From: Oscillospiraceae bacterium
GTDB lineage: Bacteria; Bacillota; Clostridia; Oscillospirales; Oscillospiraceae
NCBI GenBank assembly: GCA_017458335.1
Contig: JAFTFT010000005.1
Location: 124,001 to 188,000, forward strand
DNA: 64,000 bases
Reading direction: 5' to 3'
Shown here: positions 32,301 to 40,932 of the stretch, piece by piece
How the letters are laid out: every line of letters begins with the position of its first letter
How positions within the stretch are numbered: position 1 is the stretch's first letter
The notes under the pieces: model-generated
Seen by the model: only the letters and a program-made list of their open reading frames with translations
Databases searched by the model: none
What the model was told of the DNA's origin: nothing
Program-made: the position numbers and the translations under genes

Positions 32301-34292
32301 ATGAAAGAACTTTCCCGCCGCGACTTTTTGAAGGGCGCTCTGGCCGGCACGGCTGCCGCCGCGCTCACCACCGTCACCGGTGTATCCGCCTTTGCCGAAG
32401 AGAAGGGCATCTACACCCCGGGCACCTATTCCGCCTCTGCCAAGGGCATCGGCAGTGACGTCACGGTCACCATGACCTTCGACGCCAACAGCATCACGGA
32501 TGTCGCCATCGACGTCTCCGGCGAGACCCCGGGCATCGGCGCCGCCATCGGCGAGCAGATGCAGGAGGCGATCCTGGCCGCCCAGGGCGCGGACATCGAC
32601 GCCGTCACCGGCGCATCCATCACCAGCGACGCCATCCGTCAGGCGGCCGCGGCCTGCATTGAGCAGGCGAGCGGACAGGCCGTCACCCTCACCGAACGGG
32701 AAGAGAGCGTCGGCGACTGGCTGGGCGAGGCGCCCGAAATCGCCGAGAGCGACATCACCGAAGAGCTCGAGACCGAGGTCCTGGTGGTCGGCTGCGGAAC
32801 CGGCGGCTGGATTGCCGGTATGACCGCCGCGGAAGAGGGCGCGAAGGTCCTTATCGTCGAGAAGGCGGACGCCCCCACCAAGATCAAGGAAGACATCGGC
32901 GCCATCAACTCCAAGCTGCAGCTGGAAGCCTTCAAGGAATTCCCCGAGTTTGAGATTGACAAGATTGAAGCCCTGCAGGAGATCGTACGCTATGCCAGCG
33001 GCTACGTCGACAGCGACCTGGTCAAGACCTGGATCAACAACTCCGGCGAGCTGGTCGACTGGCTGACCAACATCCTCGAAGGCACGGGCCACTGGTTCAT
33101 GCAGCTCGAGGGCGGCATCGGCGATCAGGAGCATCCCGAGCGCGACAAGGCCTATGCCACCGGTCACAGCCCGCACCCGGTTGAGGGCAAGCCTGACGAC
33201 GTCACCCTCAACACCGACATGCAGGCCTTCATCGAAGAGCGCGGCGGTGAGATCCGCTGCAACACCTGCCTGGTGAAGCTGGATGTCGATGTTGCCGCCG
33301 GCAGAGTCACCGGCATCATCGCTCAGGATACCACCGATGGGCACTACATCCGCATCAAGGCCTCCAAGGGCACCATCATGGCCACCGGCGGCTATGCCAG
33401 CAACACCGAGATGATGCTGGCGCTGCAGCCCCAGACCATGAAGATGAAGATCAACGTCCCCATGGGTTCCAAGTCTGACGGCGCCGGCATCAAGGCCATG
33501 CTCTGGGCGGGCGGCCAGATGGATCCCTGCCACGCCTCCATGATGTTCAACCGCTGCTCCTGCCTGCCGACCGAGACCGCCGGCTACAAGACCAACGGCA
33601 AGTGGTTCTGGTTTGGCGAGCAGCCGTTCCTGAAGGTGAACCTGAACGGCAAGCGCTTCTGCAACGAGTCCGGCCCCTATGAGTTCATGCTGCACAGCAT
33701 GTACATGCAGCCCTTCCACACCTACTGCGACATCTTCGATGCCAACAACAAGCAGTACTGCGAGCAGTTTGAAGAAGTCGGCTGCTGCCGTCTGTTCCCG
33801 TTTGACAACGGCGCTATTTCCAACCGCGGCTATGACGCTTGCTGGAAGGAAATGACCGAGGGTGAAAATTCTCATCTGGAGCTCGGATACCTGCAGAAGG
33901 CCGACACGCTCGAAGAGCTGGCCGAGAAGCTGAATATCCCTGCCGATGAGTTCGTCAAGACCGTCGAGCGCTACAACGAGCTCTGCGCTAAGGGCGTGGA
34001 CGAGGACTACGGCAAGAGCGTACACCGCATGACCCCGGTCGATACCGCTCCGTTCTACGGCATCCGCACCGGCGCCTGGCACCTGACCACCCTGGATGGC
34101 TGCCGCATCAACACCAACATGCAGGTCATCCGCGAGGACGGCACGCCCATCGAGGGCCTCTGGGCCACGGGCGACTGCACGGGCGGCTTCTTTGCCAACA
34201 ACTATCCCAACCTCTTCACCGGTCTGGCCTGCGGCCGCACCATGACCTTCGGCCGCCGCGCGGCGAAGATGGTCGTCAACGGCGAGGCCTGA
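32301..34292 (+). CDS. Tat-exported FMN/FAD fumarate-reductase-like flavoprotein
   Basis: This 663-residue protein starts at the ATG behind GAAAGGAG. Residues 1-33 are a Tat signal (LSRRDFLKG... ending AFA). Residues 40-125 are an FMN-binding domain with the covalent-flavin motif DAVTGASIT. From about residue 150 is an FAD_binding_2 domain (ETEVLVVGCGTGGWIAGMTAAEEGAKVLIVEKADAP, and C-terminal GLWATGDCTGGFFANNYPNLFTGLACGRTMTFG). It resembles fumarate, urocanate and aromatic-acyl reductases of gut anaerobes that respire small organic acceptors outside the membrane. Its codon use (GCC, ATC, AAG, CTG nearly throughout) indicates very high expression. Substrate unknown. Confidence 0.88.
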   Translation: MKELSRRDFLKGALAGTAAAALTTVTGVSAFAEEKGIYTPGTYSASAKGIGSDVTVTMTFDANSITDVAIDVSGETPGIGAAIGEQMQEAILAAQGADIDAVTGASITSDAIRQAAAACIEQASGQAVTLTEREESVGDWLGEAPEIAESDITEELETEVLVVGCGTGGWIAGMTAAEEGAKVLIVEKADAPTKIKEDIGAINSKLQLEAFKEFPEFEIDKIEALQEIVRYASGYVDSDLVKTWINNSGELVDWLTNILEGTGHWFMQLEGGIGDQEHPERDKAYATGHSPHPVEGKPDDVTLNTDMQAFIEERGGEIRCNTCLVKLDVDVAAGRVTGIIAQDTTDGHYIRIKASKGTIMATGGYASNTEMMLALQPQTMKMKINVPMGSKSDGAGIKAMLWAGGQMDPCHASMMFNRCSCLPTETAGYKTNGKWFWFGEQPFLKVNLNGKRFCNESGPYEFMLHSMYMQPFHTYCDIFDANNKQYCEQFEEVGCCRLFPFDNGAISNRGYDACWKEMTEGENSHLELGYLQKADTLEELAEKLNIPADEFVKTVERYNELCAKGVDEDYGKSVHRMTPVDTAPFYGIRTGAWHLTTLDGCRINTNMQVIREDGTPIEGLWATGDCTGGFFANNYPNLFTGLACGRTMTFGRRAAKMVVNGEA

Positions 34293-34339
34293 GTCTCAGG
34301 CGAAGAACCCCGGTTATACAAAGCGCCATAAAACAGAGA

Positions 34340-34371
34340 ATCCCCCGGGATCCGTCAGGATCCCGGGGGAT
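34340..34371. terminator. Hairpin between the flavoprotein and ferredoxin genes
   Basis: TCCCCCGGGATCC pairs perfectly with GGATCCCGGGGGA (13 bp, GTCA loop) between convergent genes. The minus strand is followed by CTCTGTTTTATGG. Confidence 0.7.
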
Positions 34372-34427
34372 CGTCATACAGAAATGGAAACGGAAGCGCG
34401 GCCGAACGGCCGGCAGAGCTGTGGCCG

Positions 34428-35537
34428 CTAACGGCGCAGCCGCTTCTGTTTCGCACGGCAGGAGGGACAGAGCGCCGGAGAAGTCCCCAGCCGGATGGCA
34501 ACGCCGCACCGCTCACAGGATTCCGTCTGAACCCGCGCGAGGGGAAGCTGCTCCAGAAAGGGGACGGCGATCTTCTCAAGCCCCTGCAGCCCGCCGTAGG
34601 GACAGATCTCCGCACAGAGGCCGCAGGCGGTACACTTCCAGGGCGTAATGCTGATCAGGCGGGTTCCGCCTTCTTCGGCCCGGATCTCAAGCGCCTGCTG
34701 CGGGCAGATGCGTTCACAGATGCCGCAGCCGAAGCAGGCGGTGGTGTAGGCCGGAAGGGACAGGGGATAGGAGGGAAGCTCCTCCGCCGTGCCGGCGGCC
34801 TGCTGCGCCTCCCGGAGCCGGTCCCGCTCCTTCCGCACCGCCCGGGACAGGAGGCGGCGATAGCGCAGCCCGTCCCGCTCCGCGTCCTCCAGCTGCGGGA
34901 CGCGGCTGACTGCGGCGCGGTAGACGTTTTTCTTCAGGTTTTTCTTCAGACCGGAGAAGATCGCCCGGCGGGACATCTCTTTTTCCGATGGGGAAGTCTC
35001 GGGTTCCCAGGTGCCGGATTCCATCAGCCGGATCCGCTCGTGGAAACGCTCCTCACCGAGAAAGACCTTCGCCTCGGCAAGGTTTTCCAGCAGGAGAGCG
35101 TGCGGCCCGGCTTTGCCGCAGGAGGCACAGTGGTTCATGAGCAGCACCACCTCGCCGTAGAAGGCCATCAGGGCCATCAGCTCCCAGGGGATCGCGGCGA
35201 GACAGGGAATCTTCCGGTCCATCAGCTCGGACTCCTGCTCACAGGCAAACACGAGGGGTTCGTCGGGATGGGTGCCCTCGGTCAGCGTCCGCTGCATCCC
35301 GGATGACGGTGTGAAACAGCGCGAGGGACACGCGGAGACGCAGAGCCCGCAGTCCCGGCAGCGGTTCCACTTCAGTTCTTCCTTTGCGTTGAGAGAAATC
35401 ACATGCTCCGGACAGATTTCCGCGCAGGCCGTACAGGTGAACTTATTCTGTTTTCGATTCAGACAGCGGTCAGACTGCAGCGCCGGGCGGCTCGCGGCCG
35501 AGGCGCTGCCGATGACCGCGCTCGTCAGAAGTCCCAT
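34428..35537 (-). CDS. Multi-cluster 4Fe-4S ferredoxin-like protein
   Basis: This 369-residue protein has an N-terminal pair of clusters (CTACAEICPEHV and CRDCGLCVSACPSRC), a central non-cluster part (about 80-270, with cysteines in MNHCASCGKAG), another pair (CFGCGICERICPQQ and CTACGLCAEICPYGG), and a C-terminal zinc-ribbon-like motif (CERCGVAIRL... CPSCRAK). The layout suggests an electron-transfer or redox-maturation subunit. It is convergent with the flavoprotein, so it may be unrelated to it despite the tempting redox link. The start follows GAGGTGAGAGTCT. Confidence 0.75.
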   Translation of the reverse strand: MGLLTSAVIGSASAASRPALQSDRCLNRKQNKFTCTACAEICPEHVISLNAKEELKWNRCRDCGLCVSACPSRCFTPSSGMQRTLTEGTHPDEPLVFACEQESELMDRKIPCLAAIPWELMALMAFYGEVVLLMNHCASCGKAGPHALLLENLAEAKVFLGEERFHERIRLMESGTWEPETSPSEKEMSRRAIFSGLKKNLKKNVYRAAVSRVPQLEDAERDGLRYRRLLSRAVRKERDRLREAQQAAGTAEELPSYPLSLPAYTTACFGCGICERICPQQALEIRAEEGGTRLISITPWKCTACGLCAEICPYGGLQGLEKIAVPFLEQLPLARVQTESCERCGVAIRLGTSPALCPSCRAKQKRLRR

Positions 35538-35618
35538 AGACTCTCACCTCTCACGGAGAGCATATCACATCTTCCCTGCAGGGTAAACAGTTTCCCGCTG
35601 TGCTGTTTTCGGAGCGGA

Positions 35619-36422
35619 TCAGCGGCTTGACTGCTCGACGAGACGGAAGAAATCCGAAACCGCGGCGGGGGAGCCTGCCAGGAGGGAGGTCTTGCTTCCG
35701 TCGGAGGGGAAGCAGCCGCCGTCAATCGTGCAGCACTGACCGCCGGCTTCTTCCACGATCAGCACGCCGGCGGCATAGTCCCAGAGACTGAGCTGCAGCT
35801 CAAAGTACAGCCCGGCTCTGCCGGCAGCGACGCTGCAGAGATCCAGCGCCGCCGAGGCCTCACGACGGACATCAAGGCCCGCGGTAAAGAGCGCTTTTGT
35901 CAGGGCAAAGGTCCTGTCCGCCAGCTCCGGGGCATAGGGAGAACTGCCGAAGCAGACGAGGCTTTCGCTCAGCCCGGCGCCTGTCACGTGAATCGGGCGT
36001 CCGTTCAGCCAGGCCCCCTGGCCGGCGATGGCCGTGAACATCTCATCAACATAAGGATTGTAAATTGCTCCGGCGCGGACCACGCCGCGTTCGGCATAGG
36101 CGACAGAGATACAGCTGTGGTGGAAGCCGTGAACAAAATTCATTGTTCCGTCGATGGGATCGATAATAAAAAGCTGTCCGGCATCCAGATGATCCTGCGC
36201 ATTCATCTCCTCGCAGAAAAAACGGGCATCCGGCAGCGCCTCGCGCAGGCGCGTGATCAGAAGCTCCTGTACGCGGCGGTCGTATTCCGTAACGACGTTG
36301 CGGTGGTCGGTCTTGGCTTCCGCCAGAATCTCATGGGCTTCCAGAATGAGCCCGGCAGCTTCCCGCTCGGCACTGATGATAAGGTCGAGAACGGCCTGAC
36401 AGTGGCTGACGCTGTATGACAT
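35619..36422 (-). CDS. Inositol monophosphatase-family protein
   Basis: This 267-residue protein (ATG after GGAGGAG) has the three family motifs: EEMNAQDHLDAGQLFIIDPIDGTMNFVHG (metal-binding DPIDGT), WLNGRPIHV and a C-terminal WDYAAGVLIVEEAGG. It is a Mg-dependent sugar or nucleotide phosphatase; inositol, fructose bisphosphate or PAP are all possible. It is monocistronic. Confidence 0.88.
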   Translation of the reverse strand: MSYSVSHCQAVLDLIISAEREAAGLILEAHEILAEAKTDHRNVVTEYDRRVQELLITRLREALPDARFFCEEMNAQDHLDAGQLFIIDPIDGTMNFVHGFHHSCISVAYAERGVVRAGAIYNPYVDEMFTAIAGQGAWLNGRPIHVTGAGLSESLVCFGSSPYAPELADRTFALTKALFTAGLDVRREASAALDLCSVAAGRAGLYFELQLSLWDYAAGVLIVEEAGGQCCTIDGGCFPSDGSKTSLLAGSPAAVSDFFRLVEQSSR

Positions 36423-36564
36423 GGGGTGATCTCCTCCTGTGGGTTTCAATACCCGCGCAGTATATCACCATCCGGCTCGAATGTCACGGAAAACTTGTAC
36501 CGGGTCAGCCGAATGGGGAGAAGCCTGCAGAGAAGTTCCGGCCATGCAAGAGAAGCGTTCTTCC

Positions 36565-36593
36565 TTGACGCTTATTGGATTCTATGGTATGCT
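36565..36593 (+). promoter_or_regulatory. Promoter of the diguanylate cyclase gene
   Basis: TTGACG, a 17-base spacer and TATGCT, 40 bases before the ATG. Confidence 0.6.
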
Positions 36594-36632
36594 CACAATG
36601 CGGAGTCATGATATAAGAGGAGGAGTGCACCC

Positions 36633-38303
36633 ATGCATTCCATTCGCTATCGAATCGCGATACCGACAGTGCTCGCGATCATTGTCAGCGTGCTGATCAT
36701 CGGGCTGGTCGGCATCATTTCCATCAAAGACATCGGGGACCGAAGCTCCGGGGAGATTCTGACGCTGCAGTGCGAGCGTGCGGCACAGGAGCTGGATGCC
36801 TATATGAACAGCGTCGTCCAGGCTGTGGAGACGGTTTCCCGCTATACGGAGAAGGACCTGAACGATGTGAGCGATACGGCCGAGCTGACCGACCGGCAGA
36901 TGCATTATCATCTGATCCGTGTCAGGGACATTTTTGATACGGTTGCGCGCAATACCCGCGGCGCGATGACGTATTACTATCGGGTCGCACCCGAAGTTTC
37001 CGGACAGGAGCAGGGCTTCTGGTATTCCAAATTTGAACAGGAGAGCTTTGAGGCAAAAACCCTGACCGATCTGGAGGCCTATGACCCGGACAATGTTTCC
37101 CGGGTCGGCTGGTATACGATCCCGAAGGAGCGGGGAAAGGCAAGCTGGCTGTCTCCGTATTTTAACGAAAACCTGGAAGCGTGGATGATCTCCTATGTGG
37201 TACCGATTTATCATGAGGGAGAATTCATCGGGGTTGTCGGGATCGACATCGACTATGAGACGCTTGCATCCCAGCTCCGGACCATGGTGGTGCTGCAGAA
37301 CGGTTATGCCTTCCTGACCGATGAAAACGGAAAGATTGTCTATCACCCGCAGAAGGAGATCGGAAGCGATTCCGTCGCCTTTCATAAACAGGAGGTACAG
37401 AATGCCCTCTCCGAGAGAGTCGCGCTGGTGGATTATCAGTACGAAGGAGAAGAGAAACTGGCGGCCGCCTGTGCTCTCTCCAACGAAATGCGGCTTTACG
37501 TGACGGCGCCGCTCTCCGAGATCAATGCCGACTGGATCCGGATGGTCAAAATCGTCCTGATTTCCGCGGTGCTGATTCTGCTGATCTTTGTCACGTTCAG
37601 TTTCCTGGTTACGAGCCGCGTGACGATCCCGCTTCGGAAGCTGACGGAGGCGGCCAGACAGCTGGACAAGGGCAATTATGAGGTGAAGCTGGATTACGCG
37701 GGGGATGACGAGGTAGGCATTCTGACCGGAACATTCAATCAGCTGACCGGCCATCTGAAGGAGAATTTCAATGATCTGAGCAGCCGTGCCTATAAAGACG
37801 CCCTGACCAACATCCGGAACAAAGGCGCGTATGACCGCTTCCTTCTCGAACTTCGGGAGGAAATTGATCAGGCGGCCCGGGATGGGATGCCCGCGCCGGA
37901 GTTTGCGATCTGCGTTTTTGACTGCAACGATCTGAAGCGGATCAACGACCGTTATGGCCACGAGAAGGGCGATCTTTATCTGAAAGCGTCTTGTGATCTG
38001 ATCTGCAGGACCTATCGGCACAGCCCTGTCTTCCGCATCGGGGGAGATGAGTTCGTCGCGATCCTGCAGGGGCCGGATCTGGAAGAGAGAGAAAAGCAGC
38101 AGAATAGCTTTCAGCAGCAGATGGCGGCTGCCGGGAATGCGCCGGATCCGTGGAGGCGCGTCAGCATGGCGGCCGGACTCGCGGTGTATGATCCGGAGAG
38201 CGACACGTCGCCCGAAGACACGTTCAAAAGAGCAGATATCCTGATGTATGAGAACAAGAGAAAGATGAAAAACCGGAAAGAACAGAGTGACGGAATCGGA
38301 TGA
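36633..38303 (+). CDS. Membrane dCache-HAMP-GGDEF diguanylate cyclase
   Basis: This 556-residue protein has a membrane segment at 10-30, an extracellular dCache domain about 35-295 (YYRVAPEVSGQEQGFWYSKF, VVPIYHEGEFIGVVGIDIDYETL), a second membrane segment at 300-322, HAMP (RVTIPLRKLTEAARQLDKGNYEVKL) and a C-terminal GGDEF domain with intact GGDEF and the YKDALTNIRNKGAYD start. The usual RxxD inhibitory site five residues upstream is absent, so feedback control by product may be missing. The EAL gene 49 bases downstream would break the same messenger. Confidence 0.9.
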   Translation: MHSIRYRIAIPTVLAIIVSVLIIGLVGIISIKDIGDRSSGEILTLQCERAAQELDAYMNSVVQAVETVSRYTEKDLNDVSDTAELTDRQMHYHLIRVRDIFDTVARNTRGAMTYYYRVAPEVSGQEQGFWYSKFEQESFEAKTLTDLEAYDPDNVSRVGWYTIPKERGKASWLSPYFNENLEAWMISYVVPIYHEGEFIGVVGIDIDYETLASQLRTMVVLQNGYAFLTDENGKIVYHPQKEIGSDSVAFHKQEVQNALSERVALVDYQYEGEEKLAAACALSNEMRLYVTAPLSEINADWIRMVKIVLISAVLILLIFVTFSFLVTSRVTIPLRKLTEAARQLDKGNYEVKLDYAGDDEVGILTGTFNQLTGHLKENFNDLSSRAYKDALTNIRNKGAYDRFLLELREEIDQAARDGMPAPEFAICVFDCNDLKRINDRYGHEKGDLYLKASCDLICRTYRHSPVFRIGGDEFVAILQGPDLEEREKQQNSFQQQMAAAGNAPDPWRRVSMAAGLAVYDPESDTSPEDTFKRADILMYENKRKMKNRKEQSDGIG

Positions 38304-38352
38304 AAGCAGGATAAAAATGCGGATTGGGTAATCAGAACAGGAGCGTGTACCC

Positions 38353-40836
38353 ATGACAGAAAAAGATTTCGGACAGCTTTTTACCGGGGAAGAGATTACG
38401 GGTCTCCCGGCGGGGGCGGACTTCTTCCGCCCGATTCAGGAGCGCCTTCCCGGGCTCGGGAGTGACTGGTGCATCATCAGCATTCTGATCGAACACTTCC
38501 GGTACTATACAGACTGGTTCGGACTGGAGGCATCCGGTTACCTCCTCTCTCGCATCGGGGAAATCATTCGCAGTTCCGCCGCGCAGGCAGGCGGTATGCC
38601 GGGGTATCTGGGCCAGGAGGAGTTCTGCCTCGTCGTCCCCTATGATGAGGCATGGATCCATGACCTGTACGGACAGCTGCAGAGCCTGATTGCCTCTGTC
38701 AGCCGGCTTGACGGCTTCTCACCGGTTTTCGGAATCGCGCGTTTTGACGGTTCCGGTACCCGGATTATGGAGTATTACAACCATGCGGCGCTCGCGGCGG
38801 AAAGCCTGCGCGGCAATGTTCACACCCGCGTGATTCTGTACGATTCTGAGCTCCATCGGAGAAGCGCGGAAGAGTACAGGATCCTGTGTGATTTTCAGAA
38901 CAGCCTGAACAGCGGGGAGATCACATTTTTCCTCCAGCCGCAGGTTCGCGCTTCCAACGGCAAAATCATCGGGGCGGAATCGCTGGCCCGCTGGCACCGC
39001 CGGGACGGAAGCTTCCTCTCACCGGCTGTCTTTGTTCCGGTCCTGGAAAAATACGGACTGGTTACCCAGCTGGACCTCTATATCTGGGACGCGGTCTGCC
39101 GGTGGCAACGTCACATGAAACAGAACGGAAAACCGCTGATTCCCGTTTCGGTCAACGTATCTCAGCTGGACATTGCGGCACTGGATGTACCGGTGCAGCT
39201 GTCCTCGCTGCTGAAGAAATATGACCTGCCGGCGGACTGCATGAAGGTGGAGATCACCGAATCGGCTTACGCCGACGACATCGGGCTGGTACGCGATACC
39301 ATCACCCGGCTGCAGGAATACGGATTCAAGGTGCTGATGGATGATTTCGGGAGCGGCTACTCCTCGCTGAACATGCTGCGGAATGTGAACGTGGATGTCA
39401 TCAAGCTGGACGCCCAGTTCCTGCGGATCTCAGACAGCAGCACGAAAAAAGGCGTCAACATCCTCGAATCCGTCATCAACATGACCAAGAACCTCTATAT
39501 CCCGATCATTGTCGAAGGCGTTGAGACCGAAGCACAGCTGGAGTTCCTGGAGGGACTGGGCTGCCGCTATATGCAGGGATACTACTTTTATCGGCCGATG
39601 TCGCCGCAGGATTTTGAGAATCTGATCGGCGACGGGGCCATTGTGGATCCCATAGGGATCCGCTTCAAAGCCAATCAGCAGCTCACCGTCCGTGAATTCA
39701 TGGACGACAACATCTTCACCGACACCATGCTCAACAACGTCCTCGGACCGGTGGTCTTCTACCGCTGGGACAGCGAAGAGAATGTCGATATCATCCGTTT
39801 CAATGAGCAGTTCTATGAGCTGGTGGGGATTGATCCGGAGGCCTTTGAAAAGCGGAGAAATCACATCCTGGACAGCATGTATCCCGGGGACCGGAACGTG
39901 TTTCTGAGACTTCTGACCGAGGCGGAAGAGCACTGGGCCATCGGGTCGCGCGGCGTTGTACGGTCCTACCGGCCGAACGGGGCGCTGGTCTGGATGTCGC
40001 TGCGGCTTTTCTACATGTATGACGATTCCAGAGGAAAAGTCTTCTACGGTTCGGCCCAGGATGTGACCGAGACGCAGGTCATCAACATGGAGATGCCGGG
40101 CGCCTATTATCGCTGCGCGGTGTCGGACAAGTTCGAATTCTTCTACATCAGCAGAAATTTCCAGAAGATGACGGGCTACAGCGAACGTGAAATCAGGATC
40201 CTCTTTGATAACTCCCTGGTTCAGATGGTTCACCCGGCCGATGTCGCATCCCTGAGGCAGCAGACTCTTCAGCTTGCGGACGGAGAGATCGAGAGCATTC
40301 AGCCGTACCGCATCCGCCGGAAACAGGGGGATTACATCTATGTCGCGGAACACAGTCAGATTTCCGACCGCTTCGGAGCGCTCTGCTGGCAGTGTATGGC
40401 GATCGACGTCAGCGAGGTCATGCGGCTGCGCAATCAGATGCGCATTCTCTCTGATTATCTCTCCAGCACGGTGCTTTTTCTGCACCGCCGGAGTGAAGGC
40501 CTGATCTATGAGGTCGCGGTCCACGGGCTGGACGAACGGCTCGGCATGGACGCAAATGAACTGGAGAGCGCCCTGAACACCGGAGCGTTCTGCCGGATGA
40601 TTGAAGGCAGCAGAGAAATCCCGCACCGGGAATACACGGATCTCTTTATCAGCGAATACGCAGGAAAGAGAAAATGGCTCAGCTTCCTCCGCAGCGACGG
40701 AAAGATCATCCGGATCTCCGCCGCGGTGGACCGGGTGGAGGACACGCAGACACGGATCGAGTACATTGTCGTACTGCGCGCGCTGGACGACACGGACAGC
40801 GAAGTGCCGGCAGGGGAGGAACGGGATCCTTCCTGA
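38353..40836 (+). CDS. EAL phosphodiesterase with degenerate GGDEF and PAS domains
   Basis: This 827-residue soluble protein has a degenerate GGDEF domain (motif GQEEF) at about 10-170. An EAL domain follows at about 185-430 with ESLARW (Glu kept), VNVSQLD, VEITESAY, DDFGSGYSSL and VEGVETE intact, so probably an active c-di-GMP phosphodiesterase. Two PAS-like domains lie at about 450-560 and 570-690 (RFNEQFYELVGIDPEAFEKR; ISRNFQKMTGYSEREIRILF). The C-terminal 120 residues are unassigned. PAS after EAL is an uncommon order. It lies downstream of a diguanylate cyclase, suggesting a paired module. Confidence 0.88.
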   Translation: MTEKDFGQLFTGEEITGLPAGADFFRPIQERLPGLGSDWCIISILIEHFRYYTDWFGLEASGYLLSRIGEIIRSSAAQAGGMPGYLGQEEFCLVVPYDEAWIHDLYGQLQSLIASVSRLDGFSPVFGIARFDGSGTRIMEYYNHAALAAESLRGNVHTRVILYDSELHRRSAEEYRILCDFQNSLNSGEITFFLQPQVRASNGKIIGAESLARWHRRDGSFLSPAVFVPVLEKYGLVTQLDLYIWDAVCRWQRHMKQNGKPLIPVSVNVSQLDIAALDVPVQLSSLLKKYDLPADCMKVEITESAYADDIGLVRDTITRLQEYGFKVLMDDFGSGYSSLNMLRNVNVDVIKLDAQFLRISDSSTKKGVNILESVINMTKNLYIPIIVEGVETEAQLEFLEGLGCRYMQGYYFYRPMSPQDFENLIGDGAIVDPIGIRFKANQQLTVREFMDDNIFTDTMLNNVLGPVVFYRWDSEENVDIIRFNEQFYELVGIDPEAFEKRRNHILDSMYPGDRNVFLRLLTEAEEHWAIGSRGVVRSYRPNGALVWMSLRLFYMYDDSRGKVFYGSAQDVTETQVINMEMPGAYYRCAVSDKFEFFYISRNFQKMTGYSEREIRILFDNSLVQMVHPADVASLRQQTLQLADGEIESIQPYRIRRKQGDYIYVAEHSQISDRFGALCWQCMAIDVSEVMRLRNQMRILSDYLSSTVLFLHRRSEGLIYEVAVHGLDERLGMDANELESALNTGAFCRMIEGSREIPHREYTDLFISEYAGKRKWLSFLRSDGKIIRISAAVDRVEDTQTRIEYIVVLRALDDTDSEVPAGEERDPS

Positions 40837-40900
40837 GCCCCGGCTGAGGAGCATGATTCCGTTTCAGAACAGAGAAAAGCGAAAACAAGACAGAAAGGAC

Positions 40901-40920
40901 GGGCAGGCGTCAGCCTGCCC
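40901..40920 (+). other. Hairpin between ribosome site and start of the GH13 gene
   Basis: GGGCAGGC-GTCA-GCCTGCCC, a perfect 8-bp stem. The only ribosome-site-like sequence (GAAAGGA, 40893-40899) lies before it, and the start codon 12 bases after it, so ribosome binding would span a folded hairpin. Confidence 0.5.
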
Positions 40921-40932
40921 GAATGCAGCAAA

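Noticed and set aside
32235-34082. Long minus-strand open frame opposite the flavoprotein gene
   Set aside because: Strong codon bias of the flavoprotein leaves the antisense frame open; its product is low-complexity Gly/Ala/Asp/Val with no domain.
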